Positions 36,514 to 45,420 of a stretch of DNA of 64,000 nucleotides are shown here, one piece after another. Every line of letters begins with the position of its first letter. Position 1 is the first letter of the stretch. The translations under genes and the position numbers were made by a program. The DNA is taken from NCBI GenBank assembly GCA_947502265.1, contig CANMZB010000006.1, positions 146,497 through 210,496 of the forward strand, written 5' to 3'. This DNA comes from an uncultured Sulfitobacter sp. (GTDB taxonomy: Bacteria > Pseudomonadota > Alphaproteobacteria > Rhodobacterales > Rhodobacteraceae). The notes beneath the pieces are model-generated. The model did not search any database. It was not told where the DNA came from and worked only from the letters and a program-made list of their open reading frames with translations.

Positions 36514-37352
36514 TATTGGTAGCGATTGCATGTGTCGTCTGGGCGTTGGGGTGGTGGATTAACGTCCGGCTTGCCAACGGGGCGATGTCCGACCGGATGT
36601 TGGTGAAGGTCTTGATCCCTTTGATTTTTGGCGCGACCATTCTGGTGGTGTGGGAGCTGATGGTGCGCGGATTCGAGGTGAACCCCGTGATCCTGCCTGC
36701 GCCGTCCTCGGTGATGTCACGGCTGAGCGGGGAGGGCGCGATTCTGTGGGCGGATTTCCGGCAAACGATTCTGAAAGGTGCGCTGAGCGGGTATCTGATC
36801 GGGGCGGCGGCGGCGCTGGTTGTGGCGGTGATTGCGGATCGTTCCGATTTCCTGACGCGCGGGATTTTGCCGGTGGGCAGTTTCATGGCCGCGCTTCCCA
36901 TTGTTGGCACTGCGCCTATTTTCGTCAAATGGCTGGGCAGCGATTGGGAATCAAAGGCGGCTGTTGTGGCCGTGATGGTGTTTTTCCCGATCCTCGTGAA
37001 CACGGTAGCGGGTCTGAAGGACACCACGGGTATGCAGCGCGATCTGATGCGGACTTACGGGGCGGGCTATTGGCCGACTTTGTTCAAGCTGCGCCTGCCT
37101 GCGGCGATGCCGTTCATGTTTAACGGGCTGAAGATCGGGACCACGCTGGCGCTGATCGGCGCGATTGTCGCTGAATTTTTCGGCTCTCCGACGGTTGGCA
37201 TGGGCTTTCGCATCTCTACCAGCTTTGGCCAGCTTGCACTGGATATGGTATGGGCAGAGATTGTCATCGCGGCCGTCGCAGGCAGTGCGCTGTACGGGCT
37301 GATGACGCTGACCGAAAAACGGGTGACGTTCTGGCACCCGTCGCAACGATAA
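36510..37352 (+). CDS. ABC importer permease 2 of the pyrimidine locus
   Basis: A 280-residue BPD-type permease starting MILVAIACVVWALGWWINVRL. The coupling motif is MQRDLMRTYGAGYWPTLFKLRLPAAMPFMFNGLKIGTTLALIGAIVAEFFGS. The ATG overlaps the stop of permease 1; upstream in-frame codons would lie inside that gene and are not conserved-looking. With permease 1 it should form the membrane channel of the importer. Confidence 0.88.
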   Translation: MILVAIACVVWALGWWINVRLANGAMSDRMLVKVLIPLIFGATILVVWELMVRGFEVNPVILPAPSSVMSRLSGEGAILWADFRQTILKGALSGYLIGAAAALVVAVIADRSDFLTRGILPVGSFMAALPIVGTAPIFVKWLGSDWESKAAVVAVMVFFPILVNTVAGLKDTTGMQRDLMRTYGAGYWPTLFKLRLPAAMPFMFNGLKIGTTLALIGAIVAEFFGSPTVGMGFRISTSFGQLALDMVWAEIVIAAVAGSALYGLMTLTEKRVTFWHPSQR

Positions 37353-37406
37353 CGATGATCCCGAAAACGGGGCATAAAAGATAACAAACCGACTAGGAGG
37401 TCAAAA

Positions 37407-38402
37407 ATGAAGAAATTAATGATGGCGGCGGCATGTACCGCGGGTTTGGCAAGCGGGCCTGCGTTCGCGCAAACCGACGCTAATAAAGTGTCACTGCAAT
37501 TGCAGTGGGTCACACAAGCGCAATTTGCGGGCTACTATGTGGCGCTCGACAAGGGGTTTTACGAGGAAGAGGGGCTGGACGTGACTGTTTTGGCGGGGGG
37601 GCCTGACATCGCGCCGCCACAGGTTTTGGCGGGCGGCGGTGCGGATGCAATGCTGAACTGGATGCCTTCGGCGCTGGCCGCACGCGAGAAGGGGTTGCCG
37701 GTGGTCAATATTGCGCAGCCGTTCAAAACCTCGGGCTTGATGCTGACCTGCTGGAAAGATACCGGAATCACCGGGCCTCAGGACTTTAAAGGCAGGACCA
37801 TCGGCGTCTGGTTCTTCGGGAACGAATATCCGTTCCTGAGCTGGATGAGCCAGGAAGGCATTTCCACAGACGGCGGCGCGGATGGTGTGACGGTGCTTAA
37901 GCAGGGCTTTAACGTCGATCCGCTGTTGCAGCGCGAGGCCGATTGCATTTCGACCATGACCTACAATGAATACGGTCAGGTGTTGGATGCGGGCGTGAAT
38001 CCTGACGAGCTGATTACGTTCAAGTACGAAGAACAGGGCGTGGCCACGTTGGAAGACGGGATCTGGGTGCTGGAAGAAAACCTGTCCGATCCGGTTTTCG
38101 AGGACAAGATGGTGCGCTTTGTGCGCGCGTCGATGAAGGGGTGGAAGTACGCCGAGGGCAATGCCGAGGAAGCTGCGGGAATCATCATTGAGTATGACGA
38201 GACGGGCGCGCAAATCGAAGCGGCGCAGGTGCGTATGATGACCGAGATTGCCAAGCTGACGGCGGGGTCTAACGGATCGCTGGATGAGGCGGACTACCAG
38301 CGCACGGTGGATACGCTGCTTGCGGGCGGTTCCGATCCTGTGATTTCCAAACAGCCAGAGGGCGCGTGGACCAGCGCGATCACGGATAAAGCGCTGAAGT
38401 AA
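37407..38402 (+). CDS. Periplasmic substrate-binding protein (NMT1/THI5-like)
   Basis: A 331-residue binding protein with a signal peptide (KKLMMAAACTAGLASGPAFAQ). The NMT1/THI5-like fold starts with VSLQLQWVTQAQFAGYYVALDKGFYEEEGLDVTVLAGGPDIAPPQVLAGGGADAMLNWMPSALAAREKG. This group binds pyrimidine precursors such as hydroxymethylpyrimidine derivatives, riboflavin-type or aromatic ligands, which fits uptake of a pyrimidine. AGGAGG precedes the ATG. It is the last gene of the operon and is followed by a strong terminator. Confidence 0.88.
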   Translation: MKKLMMAAACTAGLASGPAFAQTDANKVSLQLQWVTQAQFAGYYVALDKGFYEEEGLDVTVLAGGPDIAPPQVLAGGGADAMLNWMPSALAAREKGLPVVNIAQPFKTSGLMLTCWKDTGITGPQDFKGRTIGVWFFGNEYPFLSWMSQEGISTDGGADGVTVLKQGFNVDPLLQREADCISTMTYNEYGQVLDAGVNPDELITFKYEEQGVATLEDGIWVLEENLSDPVFEDKMVRFVRASMKGWKYAEGNAEEAAGIIIEYDETGAQIEAAQVRMMTEIAKLTAGSNGSLDEADYQRTVDTLLAGGSDPVISKQPEGAWTSAITDKALK

Positions 38403-38427
38403 GCGTTGATGGCTTGAAGAAATAGGG

Positions 38428-38460
38428 AGCCGCTGCGGTGTCGCAGCGGCTCTTTTTATT
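38428..38460 (+). terminator. Rho-independent terminator of the pyrimidine operon
   Basis: AGCCGCTGCG and CGCAGCGGCT form a perfect 10-bp stem around GTGT, followed by CTTTTTATT, 25 bases after the binding-protein stop codon. Confidence 0.92.
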
Positions 38461-38476
38461 ACGGTCGAATGCGACG

Positions 38477-38578
38477 TAGAGCGGCCCGGCCTTCGACCTG
38501 GCTCACCCATACCCTGCCACGCGTTCGGCGCTCTCATGACATCCGCAACAAGAGATGCCTCAGGTTAAAGGCGGGAGG
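38477..38578. repeat. Palindromic-ended intergenic repeat, copy 2
   Basis: Read on the minus strand it starts CCTCCCGCCTTTAACCTG and ends CAGGTCGAAGGCCGGG plus GCCGCTCTA, so its ends can pair. The core (GAGGCATCTCTTGT, GAGAGCG, TGGCAGGGTATGGGTG) matches copy 1 at 22862-22954 in inverse orientation. It too lies between two convergent genes. The rest of the gap (38579-38692) holds nothing I recognise. Confidence 0.65.
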
Positions 38579-38692
38579 TTTTAATCTTGCGCAATTGGTT
38601 GGTTAGCATGGGGCGTCGCCTGTCACGGCGCGTGCCGTGCGTTGTGAGGTCGGGCGTTTCAAAGGGTGCAGAGGCGTGATTGAAGATAAAGA

Positions 38693-38718
38693 AAAGGCCG
38701 GTGGTTAAACCGGCCTTT
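38693..38718 (-). terminator. Rho-independent terminator of the L,D-transpeptidase gene
   Basis: AAAGGCCGGT and ACCGGCCTTT form a perfect 10-bp stem with a 6-base loop. On the minus strand it is followed by TCTTTATCTT, 22 bases after the transpeptidase stop. Confidence 0.82.
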
Positions 38719-38740
38719 CGAACATTTCTTCGGGCACGTT

Positions 38741-39292
38741 TTAGAGGACCGTAACCTTGGTCCCGATTGGGACACGTTCGTACAGATCCTTCACATGTTC
38801 GTTCAGCATCCGGATGCATCCGCTGGAGACGGAACGGCCAATGGATTTTGGGGCTGTCGTGCCGTGAATGCGGTAGTAGGTGTCCTTTCCCCCTTGGAAA
38901 AGATACAGCGCGCGGGCGCCTAGAGGGTTGCCCGGGCCGCCCGGCTGCGCTTCGGTGTTGCCGATGAAGCGGCCATAAGAACCTGGGTCGCGTTCGATCA
39001 TCTCGTTCGTCGGGCGCCATGTGGGCCACTCTTTCTTGACGGAGATCGTGGCGTCGCCGGTGAATGTCAGACCGGCTTTGCCGACACCCACGCCATAGCG
39101 CATCGCCTGACCGGGCGCGGTCACATAATAGAGGTAATAGCTGCGCGGCAGAACAATCAGATGACCGGGCTGGTAGCTTTTCCTGACCCGCACAAGTTGC
39201 GGTGTGGGGTCGAACGCGACAGATTGGGCTGAAACGATTTGGGGCAGGGCGGTGACAGCCAGCGTGCTTGCGATAAATGTACGGCGGCGCAT
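38741..39292 (-). CDS. L,D-transpeptidase (YkuD domain)
   Basis: A 183-residue exported enzyme that makes 3-3 peptidoglycan cross-links or attaches proteins to the wall. The N-terminus MRRRTFIASTLAVTALPQIVSA resembles a Tat-type signal peptide. The YkuD active-site signature is complete: YRIHGTTAPKSIGRSVSSGCIRMLNEHVKDLY, with the catalytic Cys. The segment GKAGLTFTGDATISVKKEWPTWRPTNEM is also typical of this family. It is monocistronic with its own terminator. Confidence 0.92.
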   Translation of the reverse strand: MRRRTFIASTLAVTALPQIVSAQSVAFDPTPQLVRVRKSYQPGHLIVLPRSYYLYYVTAPGQAMRYGVGVGKAGLTFTGDATISVKKEWPTWRPTNEMIERDPGSYGRFIGNTEAQPGGPGNPLGARALYLFQGGKDTYYRIHGTTAPKSIGRSVSSGCIRMLNEHVKDLYERVPIGTKVTVL

Positions 39293-39371
39293 TGAACGCT
39301 CCTCTTTTTTGCAGAAATAATCCTGCCTATTGTGGCAAAACCGGAGCCTATATCAAGCCCTTAACGCGAAA

Positions 39372-39399
39372 ACCGGCCTTTCTATGGAGAAAGGCCGGT
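39372..39399 (-). terminator. Rho-independent terminator of the cold-shock gene
   Basis: ACCGGCCTTTCT and AGAAAGGCCGGT form a perfect 12-bp stem around a 4-base loop; the minus strand continues TTTTCG. It lies 52 bases after the cold-shock gene stop. Confidence 0.85.
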
Positions 39400-39451
39400 C
39401 AAAATTTCGTGCGCTGCGACCTTGAGGTCACCCTCGTCGCACCGTCAAAGC

Positions 39452-39658
39452 TTACGCAAGTGCGATGTTAGTCGCAGATTCGCGGCCGTCACGGCCTGCT
39501 TCGATGTCGAAAGTAACTTTCTGGTTGTCGGCCAGACCTGTGAGGCCTGCGCGCTCAACGGCAGAGATGTGCACAAACACGTCTTTGCTGCCGCCATCGG
39601 GTGCGATAAAGCCGAAGCCTTTAGTTGTGTTGAACCATTTTACGGTGCCAGTAGCCAT
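39452..39658 (-). CDS. cspA: Cold-shock domain protein
   Basis: A 68-residue single OB-fold nucleic-acid chaperone. RNP1 is KGFGFI and RNP2 is VFVHIS, in MATGTVKWFNTTKGFGFIAPDGGSKDVFVHISAVERAGL. TAGGAG lies nine bases before the ATG at 39658; the long in-frame extension upstream has no family match. The 250-bp gap before it may hold a long 5' leader, as is common for cold-shock mRNAs, but I see no defined element there. Confidence 0.95.
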   Translation of the reverse strand: MATGTVKWFNTTKGFGFIAPDGGSKDVFVHISAVERAGLTGLADNQKVTFDIEAGRDGRESATNIALA

Positions 39659-39871
39659 TCCGTAGTCTCCTAGTTTTAGTGCCATCCGCGAAGGTGCGAT
39701 GGCTTGGCGTAGTCGGTCGTAGATCGAAGACTGAGCGCCGCATTGGGAGACAGTGGGTCGATATAGAATAACGTCTGCTCCGTTTATATGGCAGCTTGAT
39801 TTGATTCTGACAAGGGTGAGAATCGTAGTGCGCCGTTTAGGCGGAAGAGCGCCGAGCGGGCGCTTTGTTGG

Positions 39872-39910
39872 TTGATGCGTGGCGTGTGCCTTGCAGAGGC
39901 CACGCATCAA
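39872..39910. terminator. Long hairpin downstream of ettA
   Basis: TTGATGCGTGGC and GCCACGCATCAA form a perfect 12-bp stem with a 15-base loop, five bases after the ettA stop codon. No T-run follows on the minus strand, so it may act as a stabiliser or a Rho-assisted end. The rest of the gap to the cold-shock gene (39659-39871) should hold that gene's promoter. Confidence 0.55.
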
Positions 39911-39914
39911 TCGC

Positions 39915-41570
39915 TTATCTCACGAATTTTTTGTGCTTGAGGCGCTTGGGTTCAAGCGCATCGGCGCCCAGACGGCGCTTTTTGTCTTCTTCGTAGTCCT
40001 CGAAGTTGCCTTCGAACCATTCGACATGGGCGTCGCCTTCAAAGGCAAGGATGTGCGTGCAGATCCGGTCGAGGAAGAAGCGGTCGTGCGAGATGACCAC
40101 GGCGCAGCCTGCGAAATCAACAAGCGCGTCTTCGAGTGCGCGCAGGGTTTCCACGTCGAGATCGTTTGTCGGTTCATCAAGCAGCAGGACGTTGCCACCG
40201 GATTTCAAGAGACGCGCCATGTGAACACGGTTGCGCTCACCACCTGACAGCAGGCCGACTTTCTTTTGCTGGTCGCCGCCTTTGAAGTTGAACGACGAGC
40301 AATAGGCGCGGGAGTTCACTTCGGCGTCGCCAAGCGCGATCAGCTCTGCCCCGTCGGTGATCGCCTGCCACACGTTATCATCCGGTTTCAGATCATCGCG
40401 GGATTGGTCGACGTAGGACAGATCGACCGTCTCGCCCACTTCGATGGTGCCGGCGTCGGGTTTTTCTTGTCCGGTCAGCATCTTGAACAGCGTGGATTTA
40501 CCCGCGCCGTTGGGGCCGATCACGCCGACGATCCCGCCGGGCGGCAGCGAGAAGCTAAGATTTTCGACCAGAAGCTTGTCGCCCATCGCTTTGGTCAGCC
40601 CCTCTACCTCGATCACTTTCGAGCCGAGGCGCTGGCCGTTGGGAATGACGATCTGTGCATTGGCGAGCTTTTCGCGCTCTGACTGGTCGGCCATTTCGTT
40701 ATAGGATTTGATCCGTGCCTTGGATTTGGATTGCCGCGCCTTCGCGCCCTGCCGCATCCATTCCAGTTCACGCTCCAGCGTTTTCTGGCGGCTCTTGTCC
40801 TCACGCGATTCCTGGCTGAGGCGTTTTGCCTTTTGCTCAAGCCAGTCGGAATAATTGCCCTCGTTGGGGATACCGCGGCCCCGGTCGAGTTCGAGAATCC
40901 AGCTGGTAATGTCATCGAGGAAATAGCGGTCGTGGGTAACGATCAGGATCGTCCCCTTGTAGTTGATCAGGTGCTGTTGCAGCCACGCGATCGTTTCCGC
41001 ATCAAGGTGGTTGGTCGGTTCGTCGAGCAGCAGCATTTCGGGCGCTTCGAGCAGCAGTTTGCACAGCGCCACGCGACGCGCTTCGCCGCCCGAAAGTTTG
41101 GACACGTCGGCATCGTCGGGCGGGCAGCGCAACGCTTCCATCGACACGTCGATCTGGCTGTCGAGATCCCAGAGGTCTTCGGCATCAATCCGGTCTTGCA
41201 GGGCGGACATTTCGTCCGCCGTCTCGTCGGAGTAATTCATCGCCAGTTCGTTGTAGCGGTTGAGTACTGCCATTTTAGCCGCCACGCCCAGCATGACGTT
41301 CTCGCGTACGGTCAGGGCGGGATCAAGCTTGGGCTCCTGCGGGAGATAACCCACCTTAGCACCTTCGGCGACCCACGCCTCGCCGGTGAAATCCTTGTCG
41401 AGGCCCGCCATGATCTTCATCAGCGTGGATTTACCCGCGCCGTTGACGCCAACGACACCGATTTTAACGCCGGGCAGAAAGTTCAGGTGGATGTTTTCAA
41501 AGCATTTTTTGCCCCCGGGATAGGTCTTGGAGACGCCTTGCATGTGGTAAACGTATTGATAAGCGGCCAT
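39915..41570 (-). CDS. ettA: Energy-dependent translational throttle protein EttA (ABC-F)
   Basis: A 551-residue ABC-F protein with two ATPase domains and no membrane part. The first has Walker A GVNGAGKST, signature KLSGGEARRVALCKLLL and DEPTNHLDAETIAWLQ. The second has GPNGAGKST, LLSGGERNRVHMARLL and DEPTNDLDVETLRALE. The linker (LEQKAKRLSQESREDKSRQKTLERELEWMRQGAKARQSKSKARI) and overall length are those of EttA. It acts at the ribosomal E site and tunes entry into elongation in response to ATP/ADP. Confidence 0.95.
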   Translation of the reverse strand: MAAYQYVYHMQGVSKTYPGGKKCFENIHLNFLPGVKIGVVGVNGAGKSTLMKIMAGLDKDFTGEAWVAEGAKVGYLPQEPKLDPALTVRENVMLGVAAKMAVLNRYNELAMNYSDETADEMSALQDRIDAEDLWDLDSQIDVSMEALRCPPDDADVSKLSGGEARRVALCKLLLEAPEMLLLDEPTNHLDAETIAWLQQHLINYKGTILIVTHDRYFLDDITSWILELDRGRGIPNEGNYSDWLEQKAKRLSQESREDKSRQKTLERELEWMRQGAKARQSKSKARIKSYNEMADQSEREKLANAQIVIPNGQRLGSKVIEVEGLTKAMGDKLLVENLSFSLPPGGIVGVIGPNGAGKSTLFKMLTGQEKPDAGTIEVGETVDLSYVDQSRDDLKPDDNVWQAITDGAELIALGDAEVNSRAYCSSFNFKGGDQQKKVGLLSGGERNRVHMARLLKSGGNVLLLDEPTNDLDVETLRALEDALVDFAGCAVVISHDRFFLDRICTHILAFEGDAHVEWFEGNFEDYEEDKKRRLGADALEPKRLKHKKFVR

Positions 41571-41854
41571 GGCAGAGAATCCTCGCGCGTGTCAGGGTTT
41601 GGACTGCCATATCTCCGGTTGAAGGCAAGATCAACGCGATGGCTGTTGTGGGGGGGCCGTCTGCCGACAGCCCGATTGTATCGGATTAGGATGAAAAAGC
41701 AGGTCAATATGTCGCATGGACAGTCTTTTTTGGTCCGTCTGCCGCAAAACGTTGTGCTACGCTCGAATCAACCGGAGGATCGGGGCTGTGTTTCGATACC
41801 TTCGGGAATGATGCCGTTTTTTGTCGATGCGGCACAACAACAGGGATGAAACGG

Positions 41855-42295
41855 ATGGCTCAAACCACACTTATCGTGGGTCTGGACGGTTCTGACGCGG
41901 GCAAGCGCGCGCTGGATTTCGCCAAGGCTCAGGCCAAACTGATCGGGGATTGCGATATCGCAATCGTCTATGTGATCGAATGGTCGCCTTTCAGCTTCCA
42001 GACACCGGAGGAGAATGAACAACGCCACAAGCGCCGCGACGAAGAGTTGGCGTTGGCGCATAGCCGGGTTGTTGATCCTGCGGTCAATGCTGCAACCGAA
42101 GAGGGATTTACCGTGGAGGGGATCGCCAGACACGGAGACGTGGCCGAAATCCTTGACAGGATCGCCAAAAATCGCGGCGCGGTGCAGATCATCGTGGGGC
42201 GCGTCGGGCATCGCGGCCTGAAAGAGCGGCTTTTCGGGGGGGTGACGGCCCGCCTTGCAGCGGTTTCCAGCGTTCCAATCACAATCATTCCCTGA
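41855..42295 (+). CDS. Universal stress protein (UspA family)
   Basis: A 146-residue UspA-fold protein: TLIVGLDGSDAGKRALDFAKAQAKLIGDCDIAIVYVIEW, then IVGRVGHRGLKERLFGGVTARLAAVSSVPITIIP, which contains the G-2x-G-9x-G-(S/T) type ATP-binding segment in a modified form (GRVGHRG...GGVTARL). An ATG at 41846 in the same frame is an alternative start three codons upstream. It is followed after 13 bp by the AGCS symporter gene; a UspA next to a transporter often indicates regulation of that transporter. The 284 bp to its left separate it from divergent ettA and hold no further gene. Confidence 0.85.
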   Translation: MAQTTLIVGLDGSDAGKRALDFAKAQAKLIGDCDIAIVYVIEWSPFSFQTPEENEQRHKRRDEELALAHSRVVDPAVNAATEEGFTVEGIARHGDVAEILDRIAKNRGAVQIIVGRVGHRGLKERLFGGVTARLAAVSSVPITIIP

Positions 42296-42308
42296 GTTGG
42301 AGAGAGAT

Positions 42309-43859
42309 ATGAAACGATTTATCACAACGGGGATTGCAGCGAGCCTTGCGAGCCTCCCCGGCCTTGCCGCAGCGCAAGACGCCGTGTCATTCGAGCAGAA
42401 AGTGAACGACGTTTTTGCCAGCTCTACCGGCTGGTTTGTAAATCTTATTTTTGCGCCTTTACCGGGTACGAGTTTTCCATGGATTGTTCTGTGGCTCGTT
42501 GTGGCAGCATCCATTTTCACGATTTACTTTGGTTTCATCCAGCTTCGCGCGTTCGGCCACGCGATCAGCCTTGTGAAGGGCGACTATTCAGACCCCGAGG
42601 ATGCGGGCGAAGTGAGCCACTTTCAGGCGTTGACCACCGCGCTGTCGGGGACTGTCGGCCTTGGCAATATCGCGGGCGTTGCGGTTGCCGTGGGTATCGG
42701 CGGGCCGGGGGCGACGTTCTGGATGGTACTTGCGGGTCTTCTGGGTATGGCGTCAAAGTTCACGGAATGTACGCTGGGGGTGAAATACCGCAACGAATTT
42801 CCCGACGGGACGGTTTCGGGTGGTCCGATGTATTACATGGTCAAGGGGTTCAAGGAACGCGGCCTGCCTGGTGGCAAGGTGCTGGCGGTCATCTTTTCGA
42901 TCTTCACCATTGGTGGTGCGTTGGGCGGCGGGAACATGTTTCAGGCCAATCAGGCCCACGCACAGATCGAAGGGATTGTCGGGGACTTCTCGGGTCTGAT
43001 CACGGGCGTCATCTTTGCTGCGGTGGTGTTCATGGTGATCGTTGGTGGCATCAAATCCATCGCCAGCGTGACGGAAAAGGTCGTGCCGTTCATGGGCATC
43101 CTGTATGTTCTGGCGGCACTTGTGATCCTGATTGTTAACGCGGACCAGATCGGTTGGGCGTTCGGCCAGATTTTCGCAGGCGCATTTACCGGCCTTGGTG
43201 TTGCAGGCGGTTTTGTCGGCGCGTTGATACAGGGGTTCAAACGGGCGGCGTTTTCGAACGAAGCCGGTGTTGGTTCGGCGGCAATCGCACACTCTGCCGT
43301 GCGCACCAAAGAGCCTGTGACCGAAGGGGTTGTTTCCCTGCTGGAGCCGTTCATTGATACGGTTGTGATCTGCACCATGACGGCGTTGGTTATCACCATA
43401 TCCGGCGTGTTGGTCGTGGATCCTGCAACGGGTAACTTCGTGCTGAACGAAGCAGGTACGGCGATCAAGACGATTGACGGTTCAAGCGGCGTGGGGCTGA
43501 CATCGGCGGCCTTCGCTGCCGGCTTTAGCTGGTTCCCGTATGTGCTGGCGATTGCGGTGATCCTGTTTGCGTTCTCGACGATGATCTCGTGGTCGTATTA
43601 CGGGCTGAAGGCGTGGACGTATCTTTTCGGTGAGGGCAAGACGACCGAGCTGATCTTCAAGCTGATCTTCTGTTTCTTCATCATCGTGGGGGCGGCGGCG
43701 CAACTTGGCGCGGTCATCGACTTCTCGGATGCGATGATCTTTGCGATGGCGGTTGTTAATATCACGGCGCTGTACTTCCTTATGCCGATCGTCAAACGCG
43801 AGATGAACAGCTATTTCGCGCGCCTGAAGTCGGGCGAGATCGTCAAACACGTCGATTGA
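42309..43859 (+). CDS. Sodium:alanine/glycine symporter (AGCS family)
   Basis: A 516-residue polytopic transporter with about 10-11 membrane segments. The AGCS signature FQALTTALSGTVGLGNIAGVAVAVGIGGPGATFWM is present, along with GPMYYMVKG, AFSNEAGVGSAAIAHSA and FSTMISWSYYGLKAW. An N-terminal cleavable-looking signal (residues 1-22) is present, as in other AGCS proteins of this group. GGAGAG precedes the ATG at 42309. It should import alanine or glycine with Na+ and probably forms an operon with the UspA gene. Confidence 0.92.
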   Translation: MKRFITTGIAASLASLPGLAAAQDAVSFEQKVNDVFASSTGWFVNLIFAPLPGTSFPWIVLWLVVAASIFTIYFGFIQLRAFGHAISLVKGDYSDPEDAGEVSHFQALTTALSGTVGLGNIAGVAVAVGIGGPGATFWMVLAGLLGMASKFTECTLGVKYRNEFPDGTVSGGPMYYMVKGFKERGLPGGKVLAVIFSIFTIGGALGGGNMFQANQAHAQIEGIVGDFSGLITGVIFAAVVFMVIVGGIKSIASVTEKVVPFMGILYVLAALVILIVNADQIGWAFGQIFAGAFTGLGVAGGFVGALIQGFKRAAFSNEAGVGSAAIAHSAVRTKEPVTEGVVSLLEPFIDTVVICTMTALVITISGVLVVDPATGNFVLNEAGTAIKTIDGSSGVGLTSAAFAAGFSWFPYVLAIAVILFAFSTMISWSYYGLKAWTYLFGEGKTTELIFKLIFCFFIIVGAAAQLGAVIDFSDAMIFAMAVVNITALYFLMPIVKREMNSYFARLKSGEIVKHVD

Positions 43860-43894
43860 TGCGTGATTGACAAACGGCTGCAAAGACAGTCCTT

Positions 43895-43927
43895 TCGGCC
43901 CCTGAATAACCTCGGGGGCCGATTTTC
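43895..43927 (+). terminator. Rho-independent terminator of the AGCS symporter gene
   Basis: TCGGCCCC pairs with GGGGCCGA across a 12-base loop and is followed by TTTTCGTTTT, 35 bases after the stop. The nadD start codon lies immediately downstream. Confidence 0.8.
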
Positions 43928-43930
43928 GTT

Positions 43931-44599
43931 TTGCGATACGACTTGCCATATGCCGCCCGTGGTCAGGTGATCGGGCTTTTGGGTGGATCGTTCGATCCGG
44001 CCCATGCCGGCCATGTGCATATCACGCGCGAATCCCTAAAGCGGTTCGGGCTGGATGCGGTGTGGTGGCTGGTAAGCCCCGGTAACCCCCTGAAAGACCA
44101 CGGGCCTGCGCCGATGGCGGACCGGATCGCGCGGGCGCGTGCCGTGATGAGCCACCCGCGCGTCACGGTGACAGACATCGAGGCGCGGCTTGGCACCCGC
44201 TATACTGCGCAAACCATCGCGGGTATTCAGCGGCTTTACCCTGCGCAGCGCTTTGTCTGGTTGATGGGGGCGGACAATCTGGCGCAATTCCATCTATGGC
44301 AAGACTGGCGCGGCATCGTGCATCGTGTGCCGCTGGGCATCCTTGCGCGCCCCGGAGAGCGCATTTCTGCGCGGATGAGCCGGGCCGCATCGCTGTACGC
44401 ACCTTATCGGATACCGGGGCGGTTCAGTCAGAAGCTGGCCCATGCGGCCCCTCCGGCGTGGTGTTTCGTGAATGTGCCAATGATGGATGTGTCGTCGTCG
44501 GCAATCCGCGCGGCGGGCGATTGGTCAGCGCAGACGGGTCGACGCGATGCCCGCGCTCAGGATCACGACCAGTCCGGTCCATGTCCAGACATCGGGTAG
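43931..44599 (+). CDS. nadD: Nicotinate-nucleotide adenylyltransferase
   Basis: Adenylates nicotinate mononucleotide in NAD synthesis. [22 protein letters not shown] (residues 15-36) holds the GxFxPxHxGH motif, followed by [11 protein letters not shown] and [19 protein letters not shown], then the C-terminal [11 protein letters not shown] (186-196) ATP site. It starts with TTG (43931), directly after the symporter terminator. After the conserved part the frame runs on about 27 residues ([18 protein letters not shown]...) that overlap the convergent exporter gene by 75 bp; this tail is not typical of NadD. The other NAD gene here, nadE, is 24 kb away. Confidence 0.92.
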   Translation: MRYDLPYAARGQVIGLLGGSFDPAHAGHVHITRESLKRFGLDAVWWLVSPGNPLKDHGPAPMADRIARARAVMSHPRVTVTDIEARLGTRYTAQTIAGIQRLYPAQRFVWLMGADNLAQFHLWQDWRGIVHRVPLGILARPGERISARMSRAASLYAPYRIPGRFSQKLAHAAPPAWCFVNVPMMDVSSSAIRAAGDWSAQTGRRDARAQDHDQSGPCPDIG

Positions 44600-45349
44600 A
44601 TCGCCGAAAAAGAGCCAACCCAGCCCGACTGCTGCAATCAGCTGAAAATACACCAGCGGTGCCAGCCGCGTGGCGGACGCATGCGCATAGGCGAAAAGCA
44701 AAAGCATATTCCCCAGCATCGAGCAGAGCGCGGACGTGCCCGCCAGAGCCGCGATCGTCAGGGTGGCGGGCGGCAGATTGGCAAGCCCCAGAGGCAGCAT
44801 CAGGATCGCGGAGATCAGCAATTGGGTAAATGTCAGTGACACAGGCGTGCCTAAATGGCCAAGCCAGCGCGACATGGTGAGAAAGATTCCGTAACAGGTG
44901 CCTGCCAGCACGGCCCAAAGCAACCCGACATTGGCCCCCATTCCGGGGCGCACGACGATCAGTACGCCAAAAAAACCGAACAAAATCAAGATTGAACGCA
45001 GCGGTGTGACCGCTTCGCGCAGGAACACCACCGCCAAAACATAGCTGATCAACGGCCCGATAAAGAAGGCAGCAAAGACGGTGGCGATTTCTTCGGTACG
45101 CAGCGCCGTCTGGATCGCGCTGATGCCCACGGCGAGCAGGGCGGCGCGCAACCAGATGCGCCAATCGCGCAATAGCCGCCATGCGCCACGCGGCGCAAAC
45201 GGCAGCACAAGCACCGCCCCCACCGCAAAGCGTGACCACGCCACGAACAGCGGCGCGACGCCCAGTTGTTGCGTCAATATCTTTCCCGCGCTGTCCCCTG
45301 CGGGGATCAGCGACATGGCGACAAACATGATCATTACGGCAGGGTTCAT
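44525..45349 (-). CDS. EamA/DMT family transporter
   Basis: A 274-residue drug/metabolite exporter of the 10-helix EamA type, with two repeats: one from [46 protein letters not shown] and one from [36 protein letters not shown], ending [40 protein letters not shown]. The substrate cannot be predicted. Its 3' end overlaps nadD tail-to-tail by 75 bp. Confidence 0.87.
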   Translation of the reverse strand: MNPAVMIMFVAMSLIPAGDSAGKILTQQLGVAPLFVAWSRFAVGAVLVLPFAPRGAWRLLRDWRIWLRAALLAVGISAIQTALRTEEIATVFAAFFIGPLISYVLAVVFLREAVTPLRSILILFGFFGVLIVVRPGMGANVGLLWAVLAGTCYGIFLTMSRWLGHLGTPVSLTFTQLLISAILMLPLGLANLPPATLTIAALAGTSALCSMLGNMLLLFAYAHASATRLAPLVYFQLIAAVGLGWLFFGDLPDVWTWTGLVVILSAGIASTRLR

Positions 45350-45420
45350 GGCGCGCTCGCTATCACGGGCGGACGGGCGGCGGAATCCCTTCTTTACGGC
45401 ACTTGTCGCGCAGGGGAATC

